This document shows positions 7,651 through 15,199 of a stretch of DNA of 56,033 bases, piece by piece; positions within the stretch are counted from its first letter, which is position 1; each line of letters starts with the position of its first letter. Origin of the DNA: Clostridia bacterium. GTDB lineage: Bacteria > Bacillota > Clostridia > Oscillospirales > CAG-272. The stretch is taken from assembly GCA_017453255.1 (NCBI GenBank), contig JAFTKN010000012.1, forward strand, positions 1 through 56,033. The letters run 5' to 3'. Below the pieces are notes generated by a model that was not told where the DNA came from, made no database searches, and saw nothing but the letters and a program-made list of their open reading frames with translations. The position numbers were made by a program, and so were the translations under genes.

Positions 7651-10210
7651 TTGCGTATTCCTCACTTGGATTTACTATTTCAATGATTTTTTTAATTAGC
7701 ATTTCTACAGGATGCGTTTTCTCTTTTTCAGAAGAATAGTCTATTTGTTTTATTCGCATTTTCATATCAGGTTCTAATTCATATTCATCACATTTTTGTA
7801 TCAAATCTGATAATTCCTTAACAGTGTTACAAGCATTTACATCTTCTATAAAAAGAGACGTTTCCTTTATATCTGTTATTTCAGTTCTAATTTTATAGAG
7901 CTCGTTTGTTAAATCATTTATTTTTATTGCATCCTTAGCATACGATGATACATTACCTTCTTGTTCGTTGTTAATATATTTTAAAGCATTTGATATTGCG
8001 CCTTCCTCTGTGTATAAATGAACCACCTTCCAATTAAAATCCTTTTGAGGCTTGATTTTATCATGCAATACCTCATATAACCTATACACAAAATCAAACG
8101 AATAAAATGGCATATATTCTCTTAGCTTTCCAAAAGTTATGGGTGCCAAAGGATGCTTTATCACTTTGCCTTCAATACTACTAAATTCTTTTGAACGGTT
8201 TTGTCTCCAATAAGGATCTGAAAGTTGGGCATCACTTACACAAAAAACAATATCTTGATTACTAGATGTTGATTCAAAATCCGAAGTGTTGCTTTTGAAA
8301 AATCCAACATCGGGATTTACGATTAAATTTCCAACAACATTATAGAATGTTTTATGCTTTTCGCTTTCCTCCGCGGTAAAATATTGTTCTGTCATTTTTG
8401 CGCTCCACAGAGTTCGAATAACCTCTATTAAATATTTAATATACCAGCATCTAGTCTTGCTATCTATTTTGCCGAGAACAAACATTAAATCGCCTAAGCT
8501 GATGCTCTCAGGATGTAATGAGGATGTTATTAGTATATCTAATTCATTTTCTGCCTTGCTGTCATTTTTTGGCTTACTGTCGTTTTTTGGCTTACTGTCT
8601 TTTTTTTGCTTATTCTCACCAGACTCTTTTGATGCTTCTTTTGAAAAAATGATTTCAGTCGGATAAATATCTTCAAAGATTTTACGATAGTAGGATTTTT
8701 CGGTTTGACCCTTTAAATAATATAAAATATCTCCAACGATGCAAGCATTCATCTTTTTTAATGGTATATGTTCAATATTATGGATAATAGAAATTAACTC
8801 TTCTGAAAATCTTCTATCCTCTTCTGAAACATGCTCCTGCTCAAAAGACCGAATATTGGAAACTAAATATCGTGAAAAGGCATGAAGATTTTTTCTAATT
8901 ACTTCTTTTTCTTCACCAGTTCTCTCTTGGGTTTGGGGCTTTGATTTTTCCTGCCCTTTGTTTTCTTGTTCTCCGTTATTTTCCTCTGTTTTTTTCACTT
9001 CATTATTCTCCGATTTTTCTGCATCAGGGAGATTTTGAAGGAAAGAAACCATATTGCAAAGCGAACGCAAATTACGGGGAACAAGGAGATGATCTCCATC
9101 CGAATTACATACAGGAATCATTAATGTTTTTTTCCATATTAATCCTAAAATGCTATACAAAACATACGGCTCATGTTTGCCAAATGTCATATGAGTAACA
9201 CTCTCAAACCTAGCCTCCCATTGTTTTAATTGATCATAAGAAATCAAAGGCATTTGATGCTGTCTGTTATCAGGAAAAAGCTTTTCAGTATAACGATAAG
9301 CGAGGTCTTCAATTAGCATCTTTCCATCAACTGCATCTATTTTACTTTCTAATTGCTTCTCAAATTTAGCCTTTAATGCAACGTGGATTTGATCCATTCT
9401 TAGGGTTACCAAAACGATAATGTTTGATATGCAAAGGAATTTTCTAATTTCCTCCATAATGGAATATGAATTTTCGATTCCCATATCTAAATCATCAATA
9501 CTTACTACTAAGTATTCATCTGTTACTACTTCTTTTCCAGAAACAAGCTTTAAATAAGACTTTACCAATTCGCTCATTTCTTTTCTTAATGAACTAACAT
9601 GATATGTATCATCAAGTAAGCTTTCACCACTTTTAAACCATTCTCCAGTATGATACATTACGGCATATTGATTAACCTTGGACATATTATTAACGAAAGA
9701 GCGCTTCTTTTCAGCTGTTAACTGCGGTTCGTTTTTTTGAGCCATCTCCTTATAATTAGAGTACATCGCGGCAGAAATACGACCAATTAGAGTTTCTTTA
9801 AATCCGAGCTGTGCTGAATCTATAACATCCAAAACTCGAAATTTATTAGATTTAATCTTAAAAACATCTTCCTTATTTAAATTATTCCCTTGCGCCCATG
9901 CAAGGTCATAATAAGGAGAAACTCTATCTAATATGCCAGCAAAGTTGCACATAGCTGTACTTTTTCCAGAACCTCTTTTTCCTACAAACGCTATAGTCGT
10001 ATTTATTCGTTCTGGCGAAAAATTACGTTCTTTTTCATCATGCTCAGCGTTATTCTCATTAGTTTTTATAATGTCAGAAATATTCTTTAAAGCATCTGCA
10101 TATACTGAATAAAATATTGATTTTGATATTTCATCTTGATTTTCCCTAACAACGCCATATTGCGGTGGGTTTTTAATTGTTAAAACTGCGTTGATTTTTG
10201 TATTATCCAT
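7640..10210 (-). CDS. rdrA: RdrA-like ATPase of a RADAR anti-phage system
   Basis: 856 residues. A P-loop GKRGSGKST (77-85) and a Walker B stretch LVVSIDDLD (234-242), followed by an arginine-bearing strand VLVTLR (266-271), mark an AAA+/STAND-like NTPase. The size and the immediate overlap with an RdrB-like deaminase identify it as RdrA, the ATPase partner that senses infection and activates RdrB. Two charged low-complexity stretches (about 396-437 and 526-556) interrupt the C-terminal half; the second contains a tandem KPKNDS-type repeat. An in-frame stop lies three codons before the ATG, fixing the start at 10210. That ATG has only a weak adjacent ribosome-binding site; a strong one lies about 28 bases upstream beyond a short hairpin. 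Confidence 0.85.
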   Translation of the reverse strand: MDNTKINAVLTIKNPPQYGVVRENQDEISKSIFYSVYADALKNISDIIKTNENNAEHDEKERNFSPERINTTIAFVGKRGSGKSTAMCNFAGILDRVSPYYDLAWAQGNNLNKEDVFKIKSNKFRVLDVIDSAQLGFKETLIGRISAAMYSNYKEMAQKNEPQLTAEKKRSFVNNMSKVNQYAVMYHTGEWFKSGESLLDDTYHVSSLRKEMSELVKSYLKLVSGKEVVTDEYLVVSIDDLDMGIENSYSIMEEIRKFLCISNIIVLVTLRMDQIHVALKAKFEKQLESKIDAVDGKMLIEDLAYRYTEKLFPDNRQHQMPLISYDQLKQWEARFESVTHMTFGKHEPYVLYSILGLIWKKTLMIPVCNSDGDHLLVPRNLRSLCNMVSFLQNLPDAEKSENNEVKKTEENNGEQENKGQEKSKPQTQERTGEEKEVIRKNLHAFSRYLVSNIRSFEQEHVSEEDRRFSEELISIIHNIEHIPLKKMNACIVGDILYYLKGQTEKSYYRKIFEDIYPTEIIFSKEASKESGENKQKKDSKPKNDSKPKNDSKAENELDILITSSLHPESISLGDLMFVLGKIDSKTRCWYIKYLIEVIRTLWSAKMTEQYFTAEESEKHKTFYNVVGNLIVNPDVGFFKSNTSDFESTSSNQDIVFCVSDAQLSDPYWRQNRSKEFSSIEGKVIKHPLAPITFGKLREYMPFYSFDFVYRLYEVLHDKIKPQKDFNWKVVHLYTEEGAISNALKYINNEQEGNVSSYAKDAIKINDLTNELYKIRTEITDIKETSLFIEDVNACNTVKELSDLIQKCDEYELEPDMKMRIKQIDYSSEKEKTHPVEMLIKKIIEIVNPSEEYANDH

Positions 10211-10255
10211 ACCTGTTCAGTAGCGATCCTATCGCCTTCTCCTTTATAAATTATA
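10211..10255 (-). promoter_or_regulatory. rdrA leader: -10 element, distant Shine-Dalgarno and hairpin
   Basis: On the minus strand TATAAT (10255-10250) is followed by AAGGAGAAGG, then the palindrome GCGAT-AGG-ATCGC (10235-10223), then the ATG at 10210. The SD-like run is about 28 bases from the start, too far for direct use unless the small hairpin folds and shortens the gap. The -35 is weak. Promoter assignment is tentative. Confidence 0.4.
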
Positions 10256-10626
10256 ATTTTGTATAAAATGTATTAATATGTTTAAAATCAGTAAAGTTTT
10301 AGTTATAACTAATTACTTGATTTTTTCAGTACTTTCTACGTCTGTTTCATTATCAATTCTCCTTATGCGAGTTATAAAAAACGAAGCAAAATAGTATCCC
10401 TTTATTTGCTCTCTATAAATAAAAAGTAAAAAATTTGTCGAAATCATTCAAATTTTTCAAAAATTTTTAAAAAAAGTTTAATTTTTTTCAAAAAAACGAA
10501 AAATGTCATATCTAAAATAATTTTCATCTCGACATAAAACTTATTTACTGTGCAGCAAATTTTGAGTTCTTAAGTTTTTGAAAGAAAGAAAAAAACGCAA
10601 CGCTATGAGTGATTTTTGACACAAGG
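10256..10626. other. AT-rich intergenic stretch, no gene seen
   Basis: Very A/T-rich, with poly-A and poly-T runs around 10430-10500. There is no ORF with a ribosome-binding site. A perfect TTGACA at 10616-10621 faces the candidate RNA gene but has no well-spaced -10. Confidence 0.6.
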
Positions 10627-10654
10627 TTACAAATTTGGAGATTGTATGGTAATA

Positions 10655-10928
10655 TGAGTGTGGGAATAAAAATCATACACAGGGTGGGGTTTTGAGTTAA
10701 ATTTGTGGTTTGACCACACCTTATACCATATACGGGAGTGGACTATGTGGAAACAGTGTTCACAAGAGGTCACGAAAGCATGGTTTTTCGAGAGGAAAGG
10801 TGCCAAGATGAGGGGAAATGATGATAAAAATTGTCCAGAACTGGTTCGGGATGTTGCAGCCCGAAGTTTGAATCTCCGCACTTAGACCATAAAACAAAAA
10901 AGCACCACTCGGTGCTTTTTTGTTTTAT
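10655..10928 (+). ncRNA. Candidate structured non-coding RNA upstream of rdrA
   Basis: The segment is less AT-rich than its surroundings and carries no plausible ORF. Its ends can pair: TGAGTGTGGG (10655-10664) with TCCGCACTTA (10875-10884) forms ten pairs including G-U. Internal hairpins include TTCGGG/CCCGAA near the 3' end and a GAGA-tetraloop hairpin around 10785-10800. It is followed directly by a very strong intrinsic terminator. I could not match it to tmRNA, RNase P, SRP, 6S or a T-box by eye. It is divergent from rdrA. It may be a housekeeping RNA unrelated to defence. Confidence 0.45.
10889..10928 (+). terminator. Strong terminator of the candidate RNA
   Basis: An 18-bp perfect stem, ATAAAACAAAAAAGCACC with its complement at 10911-10928, around an ACTC loop. 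The stem contains the A- and T-runs, so it would work on both strands. Confidence 0.85.
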
Positions 10929-10947
10929 CGTAGTGTTGGCTGTGAAA

Positions 10948-11046
10948 ACTCCGCTTTTCGCTAGCGAAAATGGAGTGCGCCTAGCGAGTAAGTCGTTGAA
11001 TGCTTGCATTCATAAGACGCACGAAGTGTTACGAGCAACTTGTTGC
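10948..11046. repeat. Cluster of three short palindromes
   Basis: Successive palindromes with unrelated stems: TTTTCGCTAGCGAAAA (10955-10970, itself flanked by ACTCC and GGAGT), GAATGC-TT-GCATTC (10998-11011) and GCAAC-TT-GTTGC (11035-11046). The block is part of an intergenic hairpin family seen again near 12.6, 15.0 and 20.0 kb; the 19-base string ACGAAGTGTTACGAGCAAC recurs near 20038-20056. Confidence 0.6.
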
Positions 11047-11069
11047 GAAGTCATCTCCGCGCTTAGGCA

Positions 11070-11109
11070 AAAAAAGCCTTGAAAACGCTAAGTTTTCAAG
11101 GCTTTTTTC
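11070..11109. terminator. Bidirectional terminator after the second XRE regulator
   Basis: A perfect 12-bp stem, AGCCTTGAAAAC (11075-11086) with GTTTTCAAGGCT (11092-11103), flanked by A- and T-runs. It lies 18 bases past the stop codon of the minus-strand regulator. Confidence 0.88.
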
Positions 11110-11127
11110 TTTGTTTACTGCGAGAAG

Positions 11128-12240
11128 TTATACTTGCCATTTGCCTGCATATTGTTCAAGCTTTTTTGTCATTTCAACAAACTTTTCCTTTGTTCTTATG
11201 AAATCAAATTGAGGCTCTTTAAGAAACTCTAGCAGATGGTATGCTGAATTAAATTTGCTATCAAGATGAATAGCTGGGAGTTCTGTTCTTCCCTTGAAAA
11301 GAAGTGACGAAAATTTGAATTCCTTGCATGCCATATATTCTATAAATTTAATTGCATGATTTGCGCTAAGCTCAATGTAAGAGAGTGCTTGCTTTTCGTC
11401 ATTTTGTCTTGCACTGTGGCTTGCCAAAATCTTGTATGAATCGCAAAGTGATTCATTATAAAAGCCATAGTCCTCAGCTTCAAAAATCAATTTTAGAAAA
11501 TCTATTTGTTTTTTCACGAGCAATACTCTTTCGTCCCCTGTGTATAACCACTCACCCGAATTCATTCGATAATTCCACTTTATTCTGTTTGCCATCGCTT
11601 GCACATGATCATACAGCAGAACATTGGTTTCCAAGTCTCTTAATTTTTCGCCCTTATAAATTAAGCCTAAAAGTGATTCTCTGCTTAATGTGTAAGCTGG
11701 CATTTTGTTAGCTAACTCGATAGCTCTATCTTCATTGCCAATATCGCTATAAATTATGCAAAGCTTTTGAATAGTGGTTGCACGAATGTTGAAATCATCA
11801 CATTCAGCAACTATTTTTTCACCAAGCCTTATAATTTCTTCCTCGTTATTCTTTGTTTCTTCTTTAGATAGTAAATCTCTTTCTAATTCAAGCACATGAA
11901 CATAATCACACATAATTCCATAGCTGTTAGGAAAATTTATCAATCCTTGCTTTAATATTTCTTTTCCCTCTAAAACAAAACCACGAGTGTAATATTTTCC
12001 TGCATCTGTTCTAATTTTTTCAATTTTCTGATTCTTTTTTGTTACATCAATTTCAAGCAACTTATCAGAGGAAACATCAAAAACATTGCAAATAAGAGGA
12101 ATCATTGTTATATCAGGCATTGTTTTGCCCATTTCCCATTGAGACACAGCAGAAATTGACACATTAAGGCATTCAGCCAAATCCTCTTGCGTCATATTTT
12201 TGCTTTTTCGTAAATCTCTAATTTTTTCTCCTATATTCAT
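11128..12240 (-). CDS. XRE-family regulator with helical C-terminal sensor region (second copy)
   Basis: About 370 residues from the ATG at 12240 (MNIGEKIRDLR, the usual family N-terminus); an in-frame ATG at 12267 with AAAGG upstream is an alternative. A Cro/CI helix-turn-helix (MTQEDLAECLNVSISAVSQWEMGK) is followed by roughly 300 residues of predicted TPR-like helices. Domain order and length match the regulator at 1144-2280, although the sequences differ substantially. It closes the far end of the defence island. A repeated string of about 30 bases beginning GTTTTCAAGGC occurs both just after its stop (11092 onward) and upstream of its start (12364 onward). Confidence 0.85.
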   Translation of the reverse strand: MNIGEKIRDLRKSKNMTQEDLAECLNVSISAVSQWEMGKTMPDITMIPLICNVFDVSSDKLLEIDVTKKNQKIEKIRTDAGKYYTRGFVLEGKEILKQGLINFPNSYGIMCDYVHVLELERDLLSKEETKNNEEEIIRLGEKIVAECDDFNIRATTIQKLCIIYSDIGNEDRAIELANKMPAYTLSRESLLGLIYKGEKLRDLETNVLLYDHVQAMANRIKWNYRMNSGEWLYTGDERVLLVKKQIDFLKLIFEAEDYGFYNESLCDSYKILASHSARQNDEKQALSYIELSANHAIKFIEYMACKEFKFSSLLFKGRTELPAIHLDSKFNSAYHLLEFLKEPQFDFIRTKEKFVEMTKKLEQYAGKWQV

Positions 12241-12406
12241 ATAATAGATTTTTCCTTTTCGTTTCATTCAAAAGCGCCTTTGTACCTTCATTATACAACA
12301 TATTTTAGGCAAATAAAAGTGAGCATTTCTAAAATTCAATTAAAGAGTTGCTTTAATTTTACAGTTTTCAAGGCGTTTTCTTTCGTTTACTTCCGATGCA
12401 AATTTT

Positions 12407-12436
12407 GAGGGCTGACGATTAATTTCGTCAGCCCTC
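12407..12436. terminator. Long hairpin downstream of a small ORF
   Basis: A perfect 12-bp stem, GAGGGCTGACGA (12407-12418) with TCGTCAGCCCTC (12425-12436). The T-tracts on either side are poor, so termination strength is uncertain. It directly follows the stop of the 62-codon ORF. Confidence 0.5.
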
Positions 12437-12440
12437 TGTG

Positions 12441-12629
12441 TTATCTTTTCTTATATATCACAAGTTCGGGGTTCTCGCCATTTTCTTCGTAAGTACATAC
12501 CAGAAGGAAGTCCATGTTTGCTGCTATACCAAAGCATCTGTCGCCAAATTCGCTTTCGAGCTGACTGCCGAGATAATTTATCCCATTCGCAGACTTGATA
12601 TTATTGCACATTAGTGCGTATGTCGCCAC
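12441..12629 (-). pseudogene. Small ORF, probable gene remnant (62 codons)
   Basis: Reads as plausible protein with acidic and aromatic residues (for example YEENGENPELVIYKKR at the end) and is followed by a long hairpin, as a true gene end would be. Its first codons, from a GTG at 12629, lie inside the intergenic hairpin repeat and no ribosome-binding site is present. I read this as the 3' remnant of a larger gene cut by the repeat, but a very small intact gene is not excluded. Function unknown. Confidence 0.35.
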
Positions 12630-12679
12630 GCTCCTGCGTGTATTTTTTGCAACTTGATGATATACACGGCTTTACCGTG
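12610..12679. repeat. Intergenic hairpin repeat, copy A
   Basis: A 49-base unit (12610-12658) that recurs at 15032-15080 with four differences. It contains the hairpin CACGC-TCCT-GCGTG (12627-12640). A second hairpin, CACGG-CTTTA-CCGTG (12665-12679), follows after the spacer GATGATATA. A degenerate match to this second part is found near 20004-20030. Confidence 0.75.
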
Positions 12680-12761
12680 ATTTATTCCAATGTGTCACGA
12701 GAATTCATTGCGAAGTCATTTTTCTTTGGTTTACTGCAACAAATTCCTCTTTTGTTATTTT

Positions 12762-13925
12762 TTAGATTTGTGGAATATTGATCTCTATTTCCCTTCCAAG
12801 CTCAGCCGATTTAATTATACCATCTATAATAGCTTGGTTTATAACGATTTGCTCACTTGGCACAGGAGATTTCCCACCTGTGATTATGGCGTCAAGGAAC
12901 GAGCGAATCTTCTCATAGAAAATGTCAGGAGATTTAATGATTGGAATTTCAGTGCAAACCTGAGATCCTGCCATTTCACTATATATCTTCATAGGTCCAC
13001 CAACAGAACCATTCCAGCACTCTGTTGATGGTATACGGAGTGAAGCTTTCTTACCCATAATGATAGTGTCACCAGGGGTGTCAAGGTTCATAGCCCACGC
13101 GATACGGAAGTCAAGGATTATTCCACCCTCAAGACGAATAAAGCCTGCTGCAAAGTCCTCAACTCCAAACTTCTGTGCATACTCTGGATGCCATGTATAG
13201 GTGTTTGGATCTTTTCCAAAGAAATCTGATTTATATCCACTTACTGTAAGAGGCTTTGGATATCCAATTGCATTAAGAACCATATCGAGCGAATAGCATC
13301 CTATATCTCCCATTGCTCCAATTCCTGCAGTCTCATTTTCAATAAAAGATGTTCCGTATGGTGTTGGAATTCCTCTCCTGCGTCCACCACCTGTTTGAAT
13401 GTAGTATATATCTCCGAGAATACCAGATTCTACAATTTTCTTTATTTTCTTCATATTCGGATCCATTCGGGGCTGGAATCCAATAGAAAGTATTTTTCCA
13501 CTCTCTTTTTCGGCCTTGCGCATCTCTATTGCCTCGTCAAGTGTTACTGACATAGGCTTTTCGCAAAGAACATTTACTCCCTTTTTAAGAGCATATATTG
13601 TACATTCTGCGTGTGTTCTGTTATATGTACAAATAGAAACTGCATCAATGTCATTTTCAGCATCAAGAAGTTCCTTGTGAGAAAGATAGCATCTTGCGTC
13701 AGTAAGTTCCCACTTCTTGGCAAACTTTTCAGCTTTTCCGGGTACAATGTCTGCAAGAGCAACAACCTCAACGTCGCTCATTTCCTTATACTTGCTTGCA
13801 TGAGCATCTGCGATCCAGCCTGTACCTATAATTCCGACCTTGAGCTTTTTCTTCGCCTCAATCTTTTCCTTTTGAGGAGCATTTTTAAATTCATTCATAA
13901 TGCTCATACTGTCATTTTTAGCCAT
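12762..13925 (-). CDS. Gfo/Idh/MocA-family NAD(P)-dependent oxidoreductase
   Basis: 387 residues, typical for the family. The N-terminal Rossmann fold carries the dinucleotide-binding turn in KVGIIGTGWIADAHA (about 27-41), and the conserved EKP motif appears in LCEKPMSVTLDEA. The C-terminal half is the family alpha/beta domain. Members oxidise or rearrange sugars, inositols or sugar acids; substrate cannot be read from the sequence. GGAGGATAGG precedes the ATG at 13925. It has a private promoter overlapped by a perfect palindrome, so it is probably induced by a sugar. It lies beside an esterase and glycosidases, which fits carbohydrate catabolism. Confidence 0.9.
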   Translation of the reverse strand: MAKNDSMSIMNEFKNAPQKEKIEAKKKLKVGIIGTGWIADAHASKYKEMSDVEVVALADIVPGKAEKFAKKWELTDARCYLSHKELLDAENDIDAVSICTYNRTHAECTIYALKKGVNVLCEKPMSVTLDEAIEMRKAEKESGKILSIGFQPRMDPNMKKIKKIVESGILGDIYYIQTGGGRRRGIPTPYGTSFIENETAGIGAMGDIGCYSLDMVLNAIGYPKPLTVSGYKSDFFGKDPNTYTWHPEYAQKFGVEDFAAGFIRLEGGIILDFRIAWAMNLDTPGDTIIMGKKASLRIPSTECWNGSVGGPMKIYSEMAGSQVCTEIPIIKSPDIFYEKIRSFLDAIITGGKSPVPSEQIVINQAIIDGIIKSAELGREIEINIPQI

Positions 13926-13960
13926 AACCTATCCTCCATTTATCATTTATAGCTTTGGTT

Positions 13961-13990
13961 ATTTTAACATTTACAAATGTTAAAAGTCAA
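13961..13990 (-). promoter_or_regulatory. Promoter with embedded operator palindrome
   Basis: On the minus strand TTGACT (13990-13985) and TAAAAT (13966-13961) are 18 bases apart. A perfect 10-bp inverted repeat, TTTTAACATT (13962-13971) with AATGTTAAAA (13976-13985), fills the spacer and -10. This geometry implies repression by a dimeric regulator that is not encoded in the window. Confidence 0.65.
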
Positions 13991-14043
13991 TACAGCTCAT
14001 GAAAATTGTGAACCATATAATGAAATATTTGTGACCGTTATTT

Positions 14044-14805
14044 TCATTCGCCAATAGGGTTTATTTTTGCTATTTCACAATATTTCTCGAAGTACCTTTC
14101 CCCAAACTCTATCAAAGACCTCGAATCGAAGTGAAGCCCATCATTTTGTAACATGAGCCCCTCTGAGCTTACTACACCGCAAAATGGTAGTTCGTTTCCG
14201 ATCTCGTGAAAGATTTGATTTAATCTTTTTGGTCTGTCATCAAAAGCCCAACTTAGACAATTTTCTCCTAAATCGTGAGATAATTCACCTATAATAACTG
14301 GAATCCTCTCGTTTCCAAGTTGCCTGCGCATCTCGGTAATCATTTTAATAAAGCGTTCCTTATACTGTGCTATATCACATTCACTTCTACAGTCACTTTC
14401 GCCTTGATGCCAAAGTATCGCCGATAATGTGGACGTTCGCATAGCAAGCTTTGACATCATGATCGCATGATCAAACAGCACCTCTCCCGGCATCCATTGA
14501 GAAAGTGCAGTTCCACCATCGGCACAAGGGATTATACCTATGTTTTTTTGAGTATGCTTTTGAAGTCGGTCAGCAAAGCCTTCCACAAGACAAACCCCGC
14601 TTTTGAAAAAACCTGAAAATGCTCCTCTATCCGGATTTATCGGTCGGCGCATCATCTGCCACCTACCCAGCTTTAGCATAAAGCATTTATTGTTTTCCTT
14701 TTCTTCAATGTCAGATATATCTCCTCGTCCTGCCATATTCGACTGTCCTATAGTCAAAAATGAATATATATTATTATCTGCAATCATTAACCCATCGTTT
14801 GTCAT
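14044..14805 (-). CDS. SASA-domain carbohydrate esterase (sialate O-acetylesterase-like)
   Basis: 253 residues of an SGNH-type esterase. The motifs are GQSNMAGRG with the nucleophilic Ser near residue 23, GGTALSQW, WHQGESD, and the C-terminal DGLHFD carrying the catalytic His. This pattern fits the SASA/CE6 group, which removes acetyl groups from sialic acid or from plant polysaccharides such as xylan. There is no signal peptide, so it is probably intracellular. GAGAGG precedes the ATG at 14805. It is transcribed the same way as the neighbouring oxidoreductase but from its own promoter. Neighbouring plant-glycan-type enzymes make polysaccharide deacetylation more likely than sialate. Confidence 0.88.
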   Translation of the reverse strand: MTNDGLMIADNNIYSFLTIGQSNMAGRGDISDIEEKENNKCFMLKLGRWQMMRRPINPDRGAFSGFFKSGVCLVEGFADRLQKHTQKNIGIIPCADGGTALSQWMPGEVLFDHAIMMSKLAMRTSTLSAILWHQGESDCRSECDIAQYKERFIKMITEMRRQLGNERIPVIIGELSHDLGENCLSWAFDDRPKRLNQIFHEIGNELPFCGVVSSEGLMLQNDGLHFDSRSLIEFGERYFEKYCEIAKINPIGE

Positions 14806-14828
14806 TTTATATTGCCTCTCTATACCAT

Positions 14829-14893
14829 TAGCAAATGCTATTGCGAATTGTTGTAAGACAGTTTAATTATAACACATTTTACGAGAAAAACAA
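14829..14893 (-). promoter_or_regulatory. Promoter and leader palindrome of the esterase gene
   Basis: TGTTATAAT on the minus strand (-10 at 14871-14866) is an extended -10, with TTGTTT 16 bases upstream. A TAGCA-AA-TGCTA palindrome at 14829-14840 lies in the 5' leader and may be an operator. Confidence 0.5.
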
Positions 14894-14987
14894 CTATCTT
14901 AGCACAAAAACACTCTACTTTATCCTCAGTTAATTTTTTAAGATAGTTTATTGTACAGTTATTCGAATTAGTTTACTTCACTTCGAC

Positions 14988-15022
14988 AAAAAAAGAACGG
15001 AGCAATCGCTTTGTTCTTTTTT
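14988..15022. terminator. Orphan intrinsic terminator
   Basis: A nine-pair stem, GAACGGAGC with GCTTTGTTC (two G-U pairs), around an AATC loop, with A-run and T-run flanks. No gene ends here on either strand, so it may be a remnant of a lost gene. Confidence 0.6.
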
Positions 15023-15031
15023 ATCCAAGCA

Positions 15032-15080
15032 ATTAGTGCATATGTCGACATGCTCCTGCATGTATTTTTTGCAACTTGAT
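15032..15080. repeat. Intergenic hairpin repeat, copy B
   Basis: Matches 45 of 49 bases of copy A at 12610-12658. Its hairpin is CATGC-TCCT-GCATG where copy A has CACGC-TCCT-GCGTG; the C-G pair of copy A is a T-A pair here, a compensatory change. Confidence 0.75.
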
Positions 15081-15144
15081 AAGATGGAATCAAAGAAATT
15101 CTATATGAATTAGAAAGAAATCAAATAATATTTGCTTTGCACAA

Positions 15145-15173
15145 TTGACTTTCCTTGCCTATCACGATATAAT
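15145..15173 (+). promoter_or_regulatory. Promoter of the beta-helix protein gene
   Basis: TTGACT (15145-15150), a 17-base spacer and TATAAT (15168-15173), followed by GAGGTGG just before the ATG at 15200. Confidence 0.85.
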
Positions 15174-15199
15174 TATGAAAAAAGCTTTTGAGGTGGATT

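Noticed and set aside
10676..10690. CAGGGTGGGG, similar to a T-box AGGGUGG motif
   Set aside because: No specifier stem, no antiterminator partner and no tRNA-related gene downstream.
10889..10928. Terminator hairpin GCACC-ACTC-GGTGC resembling the last hairpin of a Cas9 tracrRNA
   Set aside because: There are no cas genes, no repeat array and no anti-repeat; the hairpin is a plain terminator.
10627..11082. Several overlapping ORFs on both strands (60-84 codons)
   Set aside because: They lie across the candidate RNA, its terminator and palindromes, lack ribosome-binding sites and look like chance frames.
156..12240. att sites bounding the defence island
   Set aside because: I could not find a matching pair of direct repeats at plausible ends; the recombinase alone does not define an element.
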